Assembly: GCA_025267735.1 (NCBI GenBank)
Contig: CM046295.1
Location: 10,861,167 to 10,925,166 of the forward strand
Length of the DNA: 64,000 nt
Source: Mactra quadrangularis
Taxonomy: Eukaryota > Mollusca > Bivalvia > Venerida > Mactridae
Direction of reading: 5' to 3'
Position 1 is the first letter of the stretch. The number at the start of each line of letters is the position of its first letter. Of the stretch, positions 49,700 to 63,917 are shown in pieces. Below the pieces are notes generated by a model. The model was not told the origin of the DNA. It searched no databases and saw only the letters and a list, made by a program, of their open reading frames with translations. The position numbers were made by a program, and so were the translations under genes.

Positions 49700-52600
49700 G
49701 CTATAGAACAGCAAAACTGGCCGCCTCATCCTGGTGTCCCGAGGTTTGCACGCGTTTTTTGCTACCTTAATGTAGTTAGTTACTTGTTTGAACACATTTT
49801 GTCGATGCCCTACGTAGTTAGCAACCCATTTGCACAAAAATCATACCTGCGCAGTGAGATGCGCAGTGGCTACAGAGCCACAAAGTCGCCCCTCATCCTG
49901 GTGTCCCGAGATTTGCACGGGTATTCTCGGTACCTAAACGTGGTGGGTTTGGTGTTTAAACACGTTTTTCAGGTGCCCTAGATGGTTAGCAACCTAACTG
50001 CACAAAATCACATTCGCACACCGAGGTGCGCCATGGCAACAGAGCCGCAAAGTATACCGTGCAATATGGCTATATACGGCTTTAGAACAGCAAAACTGGC
50101 CGTCTCATCCTGGTGTCCCGAGGTTTGCACGCGTTTTTTGTTACCTTAATGTAGTAAGTTACTTGTTTGAACACATTTTGTCGATGCCCTACGTAGATAG
50201 CAACCCATTTGCACAAAAATCATACCTGCGCAGTGAGATGAGCAGTGGCTACACAGCCACAAAGTCGCCCCTCATCCTGGTGTCCCGAGATTTGCACGGG
50301 TATTCTCGGTACCTAAACGTGGTGGGTTTTGTGTTTAAACACGTTTTTTAGGTGCCCTAGATGGTTAGCAACCTAACTGAAAAAAATCACATTCGCACAC
50401 CGAGGTGCGCCATGGCAACAGAGCCGCATAGTATACCGTGCAATATGGCTTCATACGGCTATAGAACAGCAAAACTGGCCGCCTCATCCTGGTGTCCCGA
50501 GGTTTGCACGCGTTTTTTGCTACCTTAATGTAGTTAGTTACTTGTTTGAACACATTTTGTCGATGCCCTACGTAGTTAGCAACCCATTTGCACAAAAATC
50601 ATACCTGCGCAGTGAGATGCGCAGTGGCTACAGAGCCACAAAATCGCCCCTCATCCTGGTGTCCCGAGATTTGCACGGGTATTCTCGGCACCTAAACGTG
50701 GTGGGTTTGGTGCTTAAACATGTTTTTCAGGTGCCCTGGATGGTTAGCAACCTAACTGCAAAAAATCACATTCGCACACCAAGGTGCGCCATGGCAACAG
50801 AGCCGCAAAGTATACCGTGCAATATGGCTTTATACCGCTATAGAACAGCAAAACTGGCCGCCTCATCCTGGTGTCCCGAGGTTTGCACGCGTTTTTTGAT
50901 ACCTTAATGTAGTTAGTTACTTGTTTGAACACATTTTGTCGATGCCCTACGTAGTTAGCAACCCATTTGCACAAAAATCATACCTGCGCAGTGAGATGCG
51001 CAGTGGCTACAGAGCCACAAAGTCGCCCCTCATCCTGGTGTCCCGAGATTTTCACGGGTATTCTCGGTACCTAAACGTGGTGGGTTTGGTGTTTAAACAC
51101 GTTTTTCAGGTGCCCTGGATGGTTAGCAACCTAACTGCAAAAAATCACATTCGCACACCGAGGTGCGCCATGGCAACAGAGCCGCAAAGTATACCGTGCA
51201 ATATGGCTATATACGGCTATAGAACAGCAAAACTGGCCGCCTCATCCTGGTGTCCCGAGGTTTGCACGCGTTTTTTGCAACCTTAATGTAGTTAGTTACT
51301 TGTTTGAACACATTTTGTCGATGCCCTACGTAGTTAGCAACCCATTTGCACAAAAATCATACCTGCGCAGTGAGATGCGCAGTGGCTACAGAGCCACAAA
51401 GTCGCCCCTCATCCTGGTGTCCTGAGATTTGCACGGGTATCCTCGGTACCTAAACGTGGTGGGTTTGGTGTTTAAACACGTTTTTAAGGTGCCCTAGATA
51501 GTTAGCAACCTAACTGCAAAAAATCACATTCGCACACCGAGGTGCGCCATGGCAACAGAGCCGCAAAGTATACCGTGCAATATGGCTATATACGGCTATA
51601 GAACGGCAAAACTGGTCGCTTCATCCTGGTGTCCCGAGGTTTGCACGCGTTTTTTGCTACCTTTATGTAGTTAGTTACTTGTTTGAACACATTTTGTCGA
51701 TGCCATACGTAGTTAGCAAACCATTTTCACAAAAATCATACCTGCGCAGTGAGATGCGCAGTGGCTACAGAGCCACAAAGTCGCCCCTCATCCTGGTGTC
51801 TAGAGATTTGCACGGGTATTCTCGGTACCTAAACGTGGTGGGTTTGGTGTTTAAACACGTTTTTCAGGTGCCCTAGATGGTTAGCAACCTAACTGCAAAA
51901 AATCACATTCGAACACCGAGGTGCGCCATGGCAACAGAGCCGCAAAGTATACCGTGCAATATGGCTATATACGGCTATAGAACAGCAAAACTGGCCGCCT
52001 CATCCTGGTGTCCCGAGGTTTGCACGCGTTTTTTGCAACCTTAATGTAGTTAGTTACTTGTTTGAACAAATTTTGTCGATGCCCTACGTAGTTAGCAACC
52101 CATTTGCACAAAAATCATGCCTGTGCAGTGAGATGCGCAGTGGCTACAGAGCCACAAAGTCGCCCCTCATCCTGGTGTGCCGAGATTTGCACGGGTATTC
52201 TCGGTACCTAAACGTGGTGGGTTTGGTGTTTAAACACGTTTTTCAGGTGCCCTGGATGGTTAGCAACCTAACTGCAAAAAATCACATTCGCACACCGAGG
52301 TGCGCCATGGCAACAGAGCCGCAAAGTATACCGTGCAATATGGCTATATACGGCTATAGAACAGCAAAACTGGCCGCCTCATCCTGGTGTCCCGAGGTTT
52401 GCACGCGTTTTTTGCAACCTTAATGTAGTTAGTTACTTGTTTGAACACATTTTGTCGATGCCCTACGTAGGTAGCAACCCATTTGCACAAAAATCATACC
52501 TGCGCAGTGAGATGCGCAGTGGCTACAGAGCCACAAAGTCGCCCCTCATCCTGGTGTCCCGAGATTTGCACGGGTATTCTCGGTACCTAAACGTGGTAAG

Positions 52601-53800
52601 TTTGGTGTTTAAACACGTTTTTCAGGTGCCCTAGATGGTTAGCAACCTAACTGCAAAAAATCACATTCGAACACCGAGGTGCGCCATGGCAACAGAGCCG
52701 CATAGTATACCGTGCAATATGGCTTCATACGGCTATAGAACAGCAAAACTGGCCGCCTCATCCTGGTGTCCCGAGGTTTGCTCGCGTTTTTTGCTACCTT
52801 AATGTAGTTAGTTACTTGTTTGAACACATTTTGTCGATGCCCTACGTAGTTAGCAACCCATTTGCACAAAAATCATGCCTGCGCAGTGAGATGCGCAGTG
52901 GCTACAGAGCCACAAAATCGCCCCTCATCCTGGTGTCCCGAGATTTGCACGGGTATTCTCGGTACCTAAACGTGGTGGGTTTGGTGCTTAAACATGTTTT
53001 TCAGGTGCCCTGGATGGTTAGCACCCTAACTGCAAAAAATCACATTCGCACACCGAGGTGCGCCATGGCAACAGAGCCGCAAAGTATACCGTGCAATATG
53101 GCTTTATACCGCTATAGAACAGCAAAACTGGCCGCCGCATCCTGGTGTCCCGAGGTTTGCACGCGTTTCTTGATACCTTAATGTAGTTAGTTACTTGTTT
53201 GAACACATTTTGTCGATGCCCTACGTAGTTAGCAACCCATTTGCACAAAAATCATACCTGCGCAGTGAGATGCGCAGTGGCTACAGAGCCACAAAGTCGC
53301 CCCTCATCCTGGTGTCCCGAGATTTTCACGGGTATTCTCGGTACCTAAACGTGGTGGGTTTGGTGTTTAAACACGTTGTTCAGGCGCCCTAGATGGTTAG
53401 CAACCTAACTGCAAAAAATCACATTCGCACACCGAGGTGCGCCATGGCAACAGAGCCGCAAAGTATACCGTGCAATATGGCTATATACGGCTATAGAACA
53501 GCAAAACTGGCCGCCTCATCCTGGTGTCCCGAGGTTTGCACGCGTTGTTTGCTACCTAAATGTAGTTAGTTACTTGTTTGAACACATTTTGTCGATGCCC
53601 TACGTAGTTAGAAACCCATTTGCACAAAAATCATACCTGCGCAGTGAGATGCGCAGTGGCTACAGAGCCACAAATTCGCCCCTCATCCTGGTGTCCCGAG
53701 ATTTGCACGGGTATTCTCGGTACCTAAACGTGGTGGGTTTGGTGTTTAAACACGTTTTTCAGGTGCCCTAGATGATTAGCAACCTAACTGCAAAAAATCA
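49700..53800. repeat. Duplication of a 6-unit (2,274-bp) block
   Basis: GGCTTCATACGGC (50,448 and 52,722), TGGTGCTTAAACATG (50,708 and 52,982) and GGCTTTATACCGC (50,827 and 53,101) recur exactly 2,274 bases apart. The two copies differ by scattered substitutions. Confidence 0.75.
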
Positions 53801-54908
53801 CATTCGCACACCGAGGTGCGCCATGGCAACCGAGCCGCAAAGTATACCGTGCAATATGGCTATATACGGCTATAGAACAGCAAAACTGGCCGCCTCATCC
53901 TGGTGTCCCGAGGTTTGCACGCGTTTTTTGCTACCTTAATGTAGTTAGTTACTTGTTTGAACACATTTTGTCGATGCCCTACGTAGATAGCAACCCATTT
54001 GCACAAAAATCATACCTGCGCAGTGAGATGCGCAGTGGCTACAGAGCCACAAAATCGCCCCTTATCCTGGTGTCCCGAGATTTGCATGGGTATTCTCGGT
54101 ACCTAAACGTGATGGATTTGGTGTTTAAACACGTTGTTCAGGTGCCCGAGATGGTTAGCAACCTAACTGCAAAAAATCACATTCGCACACCGAGGTGCGC
54201 CATGGCAACAGAGCCGCAAAGTATACCGTGCAATATGGCTATATACGGCTATTGAACAGCAAAACTGGCCGCCTCATCCTGGTGTCCCGAGGTTTGCACG
54301 CGTTTTTTGCTACCTTAATGTAGTTAGTTACTTGTTTGAACACATTTTGTCGATGCCCTACGTAGTTAGCAACCCATTTGCACAAAATTCATACCTGCGC
54401 AGTGAGATGCGCAGTGGCTACAGAGCCACAAAGTCGCCCCTCATCCTGGTGTCCCGAGATTTGCACGGGTATTCTCGGTACCTAAAGGTGGTGGGTTTGG
54501 TGTTTAAACACGTTTTTCAGGTGCCCTAGATGGTTAGCAACCTAACTGCAAAAAATCACATTCGCACACCGAGGTGCGCCATGGCAACAGAGCCGCAAAG
54601 TATACCGTGCAATATGGCTATATACGGCTATAGAACAGCAAAACTGGCCGCCTCATCCTGGTGTCCCGAGGTTTGCACGCGTTTTTTGCTACCTTAATGT
54701 AGTTAGTTACTTGTTTGAACACATTTTGTCGATGCCCTACGTAGTTAGCAACCCATTTGCACAAAAATCATGCCTGCGCAGTGAGATGCGCAGTGGCTAC
54801 AGAGCCACAAAGTCGCCCCTCATCCTGGTGTCCCGAGATTTGCACGGGTATTCTCGGTACCTAAACGTGGTGGGTTTGGTGTTTAAACACGTTTTCCAGG
54901 TGCCCTAG

Positions 54909-55076
54909 ATGGTTAGCAACACATTTGCACAAAAATCATACCTGCGCAGTGAGATGCGCAGTGGCTACAGAGCCACAAAGTCGCCCCTCATCCTGGTGTC
55001 CCGAGATTTGCACGGGTATTCTCGGTACCTAAACGTGGTGGGTTTGGTGTTTAAACACGTTTTTCAGGTGCCCTGG
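54909..55076. repeat. Lone beta half-unit (168 bp)
   Basis: After ATGGTTAGCAAC, the start of an alpha half, the sequence switches at once to ACATTTGCACAAAAATC, the beta half, and then runs on to a new alpha half at 55,077. The spacing of flanking units is therefore 547 instead of 379. The preceding beta carries GTTTTCCAGG. Confidence 0.9.
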
Positions 55077-56213
55077 ATGGTTAGCAACCTAACTGCAAAA
55101 AATCACATTCGCACACCGAGGTGCGCCATGGCAACAGAGCCGCAAAGTATACCGTGCAATATGGCTATATACGGCTATAGAACAGCAAAACTGGCCGCCT
55201 CATCCTGGTGTCCCGAGGTTTGCACGCGTTTTTTGCTACCTTAATGTAGTTAGTTACTTGTTTGAACACATTTTGTCGATGCCCTACGTAGTTAGCAACC
55301 CATTTGCACAAAAATCATACCTGCGCAGTGAGATGCGCAGTGGCTACAGAGCCACAAAGTCGCCCCTCATCCTGGTGTCCCGAGATTTGCACGGGTATTC
55401 TCGGTACCTAAACGTGGTGGGTTTGGTGTTTAAACACGTTTTTCAGGTGCCCTAGATGGTTAGCAACCTAACTGCAAAAAATCACATTCGCACACCGAGG
55501 TGCGCCATGGCAACATAGCCGCAAAGTATACCGTGCAATATGGCTATATACGGCTATAGAACAGCAAAACTGGCCGCCTCATCCTGGTGTCCCGAGGTTT
55601 GCACGCGTTTTTTGCAACCTTAATGTAGTTAGTTACTTGTTTGAACAAATTTTGTCGATGCCATACGTAGTTAGCAACCCATTTGCACAAAAATCATGCC
55701 TGCGCAGTGAGATGCGCAGTGGCTACAGAGCTACAAAGTCGCCCCTCATCCTGGTGTCCCGAGATTTGCACGGGTATTCTCGGTACCTAAACGTGATGGG
55801 TTTGGTGTTTAAACACGTTGTTTTGGTGCCCGAGATTGTTAGCAACCTAACTGCAAAAAATCACATTCACACACCGAGGTGCGCCATGGCAACAGAGCCG
55901 CAAAGTATACCGTGCAATATGGCTATATACGGCTATAGAACAGCAAAACTGGCCGCCTCATCCTGGTGTCCCGAGGTTTGCACGCGTTTTTTGCTACCTT
56001 AATGTAGTTAGTTACTTGTTTGAACACATTTTGTCGATGCCCGACGTAGTTAGCAACCCATTTGCACAAAAATCATGCCTGCGCAGTGAGATGCGCAGTG
56101 GCTACAGAGCCACAAAGTCGCACCTCATCCTGGTGTCCCGAGATTTGCACGGGTATACTCGGTACCTAAACGTGGTGGGTTTGGTGTTTAAACACGTTTT
56201 CCAGGTGCCCTAG

Positions 56214-56381
56214 ATGGTTAGCAACCCATTTGCACAAAAATCATACCTGCGCAGTGAGATGCGCAGTGGCTACAGAGCCACAAAGTCGCCCCTCATCCTG
56301 GTGTCCCGAGATTTGCACGGGTATTCTCGGTACCTAAACGTGGTGGGTTTGGTGTTTAAACACGTTTTTCAGGTGCCCTAG
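56214..56381. repeat. Lone beta half-unit (168 bp)
   Basis: ATGGTTAGCAACCCATTTGC shows an alpha start fused to beta sequence, and the next alpha starts 168 bases later at 56,382. It is preceded by GTTTTCCAGG. Confidence 0.9.
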
Positions 56382-59300
56382 ATGGTTAGCAACCTAACTG
56401 CAAAAAATCACATTCGCACACCGAGGTGCGCCATGGCAACATAGCCGCAAAATATACCGTGCAATATGGCTATATACGGCTATAGAACAGCAAAACTGGC
56501 CGCCTCATCCTGGTGTCCCGAGGTTTGCACGCGTTTTTTGCAACCTTAATGTAGTTAGTTACTTGTTTGAACAAATTTTGTCGATGCCCTACGTAGTTAG
56601 CAACCCATTTGCACAAAAATCATGCCTGCGCAGTGAGATGCGCAGTGGCTACAGAGCCACAAAGTCGCCCCTCATCCTGGTGTCCCGAGATTTGCACGGG
56701 TATTCTCGGTACCTAAACGTGGTGGGTTTGGTGTTTACACACGTTTTCCAGGTGCCCTAGATGGTTAGCAACCTAACTGCAAAAATCACATTCGCACACC
56801 GAGGTGCGCCATGGCAACAGAGCCGCAAAGTATACCGTGCAATATGGCTATATACGGCTATAGAACAGCAAAACTGGCCGCCTCATCCTGGTGTCCCGAG
56901 GTTTGCACGCGTTTTTTTGCAACCTTAATGTAGTTAGTTACTTGTTTGAACACATTTTGTCGATGCCCTACGTAGATAGCAACCCATTTGCACAAAAATC
57001 ATACCTGCGCAGTGAGATGCGCAGTGGCTACAGAGCCACAAAATCACCCTTCATCCTGGTGTCCCGAGATTTGCACGGGTATTCTCGGTACTTAAACGTG
57101 GTGGGTTTGGTGTTTAAACACGTTTTTCAGGTGCCCTAGATGGTTAGCAACCTAACTGCAAAAAATCACATTCGCACACCGAGGTGCGCCATGGCAACAG
57201 AGCCGCAAAGTATACCGTGCAATATGGCTATATACGGCTATAGAACAGCAAAACTGGCCGCCTCATCCTGGTGTCCCGAGGTTTGCACGCGTTTTTTGCA
57301 ACCTTAATGTAGTTAGTTACTTGTTTGAACACATTTTGTCGATGCCCTACGTAGTTAGCAACCCATTTGCACAAAAATCATACCTGCTCAGTGAGATGCG
57401 CAGTGGCTACAGAGCCACAAAATCGCCCCTCATCCTGGTGTCCCGAGATTTGCACGGGTATTCTCGGTACCTAAACGTGGTGGGTTTGGTGTTTAAACAC
57501 GTTGTTCAGGCGCCCTAGATGGTTAGCAACCTAACTGCAAAAAATCACATTCGCACACCGAGGTGCGCCATGGCAACAGAGCCGCAAAGTATACCGTGCA
57601 ATATGGCTATATACGGCTATAGAACAGCAAAACTGGCCGCCTCATCCTGGTGTCCCGAGGTTTGCACGCGTTGTTTGCTACCTTAATGTAGTTAGTTACT
57701 TGTTTGAACACATTTTGTCGATGCCCTACGTAGTTAGCAACCCATTTGCACAAAAATCATACCTGCGCAGTGAGATGCGCAGTGGCTACAGAGCCACAAA
57801 TTCGCCCCTCATCCTGGTGTCCCGAGATTTGCACGGGTATTCTCGGTACCTAAACGTGGTGGGTTTGGTGTTTAAACAAGTTTTTCAGGTGACCTAGATG
57901 GTTAGCAACCTAACTGCAAAAAATCACATTCGCACACCGAGGTGCGCCATGGCAACAGAGCCGCAAAGTATACCGTGCAATATGGCTATATACGGCTATA
58001 GAACAGCAAAATTGGCCGCCTCATCCTGGTGTCCCGAGGTTTGCACGCGTTTTTTGCTACTTTAATGTAGTTAGTTACTTGTTTGAACACATTTTGTCGA
58101 TGCCCTACGTAGATAGCAACCCATTTGCACAAAAATCATACCTGCGCAGTGAGATGCGCAGTGGACACAGAGCCACAAAATCGCCCCTTATCCTGGTGTC
58201 CCGAGATTTGCATGGGTATTCTCGGTACCTAAACGTGATGGGTTTGGTGTTTAAACACGTTGTTCAGGTGCCCGAGATGGTTAGCAACCTAACTGCAAAA
58301 AATCACATTCGCACACCGAGGTGCGCCATGGCAACAGAGCCGCAAAGTATACCGTGCAATATGGCTATATACGGCTATAGAACAGCAAAACTGGCCGCCT
58401 CATCCTGGTGTCCCGAGGTTTGCACGCGTTTTTTGCTACCTTAATGTAGTTAGTTACTTGTTTGAACACATTTTGTCGATGCCCTACGTAGTTAGCAACC
58501 CATTTGCACAAAATTCATACCTGCGCAGTGAGATGCGCAGTGGCTACAGAGCCACAAAGTCGCCCCTCATCCTGGTGTCCCGAGATTTGCACGGGTATTC
58601 TCGGTACCTAAAGGTGGTGGGTTTGGTGTTTAAACACGTTTTTCAGGTGCCCTAGATGGTTAGCAACCTAACTGCAAAAAATCACATTCGCACACCGAGG
58701 TGCGCCATGGCAACAGAGCCGCAAAGTATACCGTGCAATATGGCTATATACGGCTATAGAACAGCAAAACTGGCCGCCTCATCCTGGTGTCCCGAGGTTT
58801 GCACGCGTTTTTTTGCTACCTTAATGTAGTTAGTTACTTGTTTGAACACATTTTGTCGATGCCCTACGTAGATAGCAACCCATTTGCACAAAAATCATAC
58901 CTGCGCAGTGAGATGCGCAGTGGCTACAGAGCCACAAAATCGCCCCTTATCCTGGTGTCCCGAGATTTGCATGGGTATTCTCGGTACCTAAACGTGATGG
59001 GTTTGGTGTTTAAACACGTTGTTCAGGTGCCCGAGATGGTTAGCAACCTAACAGCAAAAAATCATATTCGCACACCGAGGTGCGCCATGGCAACAGAGCC
59101 GCAAAGTATACCGTGCAATATGGCTATATACGGCTATAGAACAGCAAAACTGGCCGCCTCATCCTGGTGTCCCGAGGTTTGCACGCGTTTTTTGCTACCT
59201 TAATGTAGTTAGTTACTTGTTTGAACACATTTTGTCGATGCCCTAAGTAGTTAGCAACCCATTTGCACAAAAATCATGCCTGCGCAGTGAGATGCGCAGT

Positions 59301-59413
59301 GGCTACAGAGCCACAAAGTCGCCCCTCATCCTGGTGTCCCGAGATTTGCACGGGTATTCTCGGTACCTAAACGTGGTGGGTTTGGTGTTTAAACACGTTT
59401 TCCAGTGCCCTAG

Positions 59414-59580
59414 ATGGTTAGTAACCCATTTGCACAAAAATCATACCTGCGCAGTGAGATGCGCAGTGGCTACAGAGCCACAAAATCGCCCCTCATCCTG
59501 GTGTCCCGAGATTTGCACGGGTATTCTCGGTACCTAAACGTGGTGGGTTTGGTGTTTAAACACGTTTTCAGGTGCCCTGG
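59414..59580. repeat. Lone beta half-unit (167 bp)
   Basis: The same alpha-beta fusion at 59,414, with the next alpha at 59,581. One T is missing near its end (CGTTTTCAGG). The preceding beta has GTTTTCCAG with one G lost. Confidence 0.88.
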
Positions 59581-62500
59581 ATGGTTAGCAACCTAACTGC
59601 AAAAAATCACATTCGCACACCGAGGTGCGCCATGGCAACAGAGCCGCAAAGTATACCGTGCAATATGGCTATATACGGCTATAGAACAGCAAAACTGGCC
59701 GCCTCATCCTGGTGTCCCGAGGTTTGCACGCGTTTTTTGCTACCCTAATGTAGTTAGTTACTTGTTTGAACACATTTTGTCGATGCCCTACGTAGTTAGC
59801 AACCCATTTGCACAAAAATCATACCTGCGCAGTGAGATGCGCAGTGGCTACAGAGCCACAAAGTCGCCCCTCATCCTGGTGTCCCGAGATTTGCACGGGT
59901 ATTCTCGGTACCTAAACGTGGTGGGTTTGGTGTTTAAACACGTTTTTCAGGTGCCCTAGATGGTTAGCAACCTAACTGCAAAAAATCACATTCGCACACC
60001 GAGGTGCGCCATGGCAACATAGCCGCAAAATATACCGTGCAATATGGCTATATACGGCTATAGAACAGCAAAACTGGCCGCCTCATCCTGGTGTCCCGAG
60101 GTTTGCACGCGTTTTTTGCAACCTTAATGTAGTTAGTTACTTGTTTGAACAAATTTTGTCGATGCCCTACGTAGTTAGCAACCCATTTGCACAAAAATCA
60201 TGCCTGCGCAGTGAGATGCGCAGTGGCTACAGAGCCACAAAGTCGCCCCTCATCCTGGTGTCCCGAGATTTGCACGGGTATTCTCGGTACCTAAACGTGG
60301 TGGGTTTGGTGTTTACACACGTTTTCCAGGTGCCCTAGATGGTTTGCAACCTAACTGCAAAAATCACATTCGCACACCGAGGTGCGCCATGGCAACAGAG
60401 CCGCAAAGTATACCGTGCAATATGGCTATATACGGCTATAGAACAGCAAAACTGGCCGCCTCATCCTGGTGTCCCGAGGTTTGCACGCGTTTTTTTGCAA
60501 CCTTAATGTAGTTAGTTACTTGTTTGAACACATTTTGTCGATGCCCTACGTAGTTAGCAACCCATTTGCACAAAAATCATACCTGCGCAGTGAGATGCGC
60601 AGTGGCTACAGAGCCACAAAATCACCCTTCATCCTGGTGTCCCGAGATTTGCACGGGTATTCTCGGTACCTAAACGTGGTGGGTTTGGTGTTTAAACACG
60701 TTTTTCAGGTGCCCTAGATGGTTAGCAACCTAACTGCAAAAAATCACATTCGCACACCGAGGTGCGCCATGGCAACAGAGCCGCAAAGTATACCGTGCAA
60801 TATGGCTATATACGGCTATAGAACAGCAAAACTGGCCGCCTCATCCTGGTGTCCCGAGGTTTGCACGCGTTTTTTGCAACCTTAATGTAGTTAGTTACTT
60901 GTTTGAACACATTTTGTCGATGCCCTACGTAGTTAGCAACCCATTTGCACAAAAATCATACCTGCTCAGTGAGATGCGCAGTGGCTACAGAGCCACAAAA
61001 TCGCCCCTCATCCTGGTGTCCCGAGATTTGCACGGGTATTCTCGGTACCTAAACGTGGTGGGTTTGGTGTTTAAACACGTTGTTCAGGCGCCCTAGATGG
61101 TTAGCAACCTAACTGCAAAAAATCACATTCGCACACCGAGGTGCGCCATGGCAACAGAGCCGCAAAGTATACCGTGCAATATGGCTATATACGGCTATAG
61201 AACAGCAAAACTGGCCGCCTCATCCTGGTGTCCCGAGGTTTGCACGCGTTGTTTGCTACCTTAATGTAGTTAGTTACTTGTTTGAACACATTTTGTCGAT
61301 GCCCTACGTAGTTAGCAACCCATTTGCACAAAAATCATACCTGCGCAGTGAGATGCGCAGTGGCTACAGAGCCACAAATTCGCCCCTCATCCTGGTGTCC
61401 CGAGATTTGCACGGGTATTCTCGGTACCTAAAGGTGGTGGGTTTGGTGTTTAAACACGTTTTTCAGGTGCCCTAGATGGTTAGCAACCTAACTGCAAAAA
61501 ATCACATTCGCACACCGAGGTGCGCCATGGCAACAGAGCCGCAAAGTATACCGTGCAATATGGCTATATACGGCTATAGAACAGCAAAACTGGCCGCCTC
61601 ATCCTGGTGTCCCGAGGTTTGCACGCGTTTTTTGCTACCTTAATGTAGTTAGTTACTTGTTTGAACACATTTTGTCGATGCCCTACGTAGATAGCAACCC
61701 ATTTGCACAAAAATCATACCTGCGCAGTGAGATGCGCAGTGGACACAGAGCCACAAAATCGCCCCTTATCCTGGTGTCCCGAGATTTGCATGGGTATTCT
61801 CGGTACCTAAACGTGATGGGTTTGGTGTTTAAACACGTTGTTCAGGTGCCCGAGATGGTTAGCAACCTAACTGCAAAAAATCACATTCGCACACCGAGGT
61901 GCGCCATGGCAACAGAGCCGCAAAGTATACCGTGCAATATGGCTATATACGGCTATAGAACAGCAAAACTGGCCGCCTCATCCTGGTGTCCCGAGGTTTG
62001 CACGCGTTTTTTGCTACCTTAATGTAGTTAGTTACTTGTTTGAACACATTTTGTCGATGCCCTACGTAGTTAGCAACCCATTTGCACAAAATTCATACCT
62101 GCGCAGTGAGATGCGCAGTGGCTACAGAGCCACAAAGTCGCCCCTCATCCTGGTGTCCCGAGATTTGCACGGGTATTCTCGGTACCTAAAGGTGGTGGGT
62201 TTGGTGTTTAAACACGTTTTTCAGGTGCCCTAGATGGTTAGCAACCTAACTGCAAAAAATCACATTCGCACACCGAGGTGCGCCATGGCAACAGAGCCGC
62301 AAAGTATACCGTGCAATATGGCTATATACGGCTATAGAACAGCAAAACTGGCCGCCTCATCCTGGTGTCCCGAGGTTTGCACGCGTTTTTTGCTACCTTA
62401 ATGTAGTTAGTTACTTGTTTGAACACATTTTGTCGATGCCCTACGTAGATAGCAACCCATTTGCACAAAAATCATACCTGCGCAGTGAGATGCGCAGTGG

Positions 62501-62991
62501 CTACAGAGCCACAAAATCGCCCCTTATCCTGGTGTCCCGAGATTTGCATGGGTATTCTCGGTACCTAATCGTGATGGGTTTGGTGTTTAAACACGTTGTT
62601 CAGGTGCCCGAGATGGTTAGCAACCTAACTGCAAAAAATCACATTCGCACACCGAGGTGCGCCATGGCAACAAAGCCGCAAAGTATACCGTGCAATATGG
62701 CTATATACGGCTATAGAACAGCAAAACTGGCCGCCTCATCCTGGTGTCCCGAGGTTTGCACGCGTTTTTTGCTACCTTAATGTAGTTAGTTACTTGTTTG
62801 AACACATTTTGTCGATGCCCTACGTAGTTAGCAACCCATTTGCACAAAAATCATGCCTGCGCAGTGAGATGCGCAGTGGCTACAGAGCCACAAAGTCGCC
62901 CCTCATCCTGGTGTCCCGAGATTTGCACGGGTATTCTCGGTACCTAAACGTGGTGGGTTTGGTGTTTAAACACGTTTTCCAGGTGCCCTAG

Positions 62992-63159
62992 ATGGTTAGC
63001 AACCCATTTGCACAAAAATCATACCTGCGCAGTGAGATGCGCAGTGGCTACAGAGCCACAAATTCGCCCCTCATCCTGGTGTCCCGAGATTTGCACGGGT
63101 ATTCTCGGTACCTAAACGTGGTGGGTTTGGTGTCTAAACACGTTTTTCAGGTGCCCTGG
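62992..63159. repeat. Lone beta half-unit (168 bp)
   Basis: The same fusion at 62,992, with the next alpha at 63,160. It is preceded by GTTTTCCAGG. Confidence 0.9.
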
Positions 63160-63917
63160 ATGGTTAGCAACCTAACTGCAAAAAATCACATTCGCACACC
63201 GAGGTGCGCCATGGCAACATAGCCGCAAAGTATACCGAGCAATATGGCTATATACGGCTATAGAACAGCAAAACTGGCCGCCTCATCCTGGTGTCCCGAG
63301 GTTTGCACGCGTTTTTTGCAACCTTAATGTAGTTAGTTACTTGTTTGAACAAATTTTGTCGATGCCATACGTAGTTAGCAACCCATTTGCACAAAAATCA
63401 TGCCTGCGCAGTGAGATGCGCAGTGGCTACAGAGCCACAAAGTCGCCCCTCATCCTGGTGTCCCGAGATTTGCACGGGTATTCTCGGTACCTAAACGTGA
63501 TGGGTTTGGTGTTTAAACACTTTACTTAGGTGCCCGAGATTGTTAGCAACCTAACTGCAAAAAATCACATTCGCACACCGAGGTGCGCCATGGCAACAGA
63601 GCCGCAAAGTATACCGTGCAATATGGCTATATACGGCTATAGAACAGCAAAACTGGCCGCCTCATCCTGGTGTCCCGAGGTTTGCACGCGTTTTTTGCTA
63701 CCTTAATGTAGTTAGTTACTTGTTTGAACACATTTTGTCGATGCCCTACGTAGTTAGCAACCCATTTGCACAAGAATCATGCCTGCGCAGTGAGATGCGC
63801 AGTGGCTACAGAGCCACAAAGTCGCCCCTCATCCTGGTGTCCCGAGATTTGCACGGGTATTCTCGGTACCTAAACGTGGTGGGTTTGGTGTTTAAACACG
63901 TTTTCCAGGTGCCCTAG

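Larger units (their letters stand above)
56200..62800. repeat. Tandem duplication of a 9.5-unit (3,578-bp) block
   Basis: Units at 56,563, 57,321, 57,700, 58,079 and 58,458 have near-identical partners exactly 3,578 bases later (60,141, 60,899, 61,278, 61,657, 62,036). The shift equals nine 379-bp units plus one 167-bp beta half. Shared markers include TACCTGCTCAGTG, GTTCAGGCGCCC, GCGTTGTTTGC and GTGGACACAGAGCC. Confidence 0.88.

Noticed and set aside
12197..63917. Dozens of 65- and 121-codon plus-strand frames with nearly the same predicted protein
   Set aside because: They follow the satellite period. The unit is 379 bp, not a multiple of three, so no frame continues between units; many copies have stops or shifts, and the minus strand gives equally long repeated frames (76 and 93 codons). 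Similarity between the first and second half of the 121-codon frame follows from the dimer structure of the unit.
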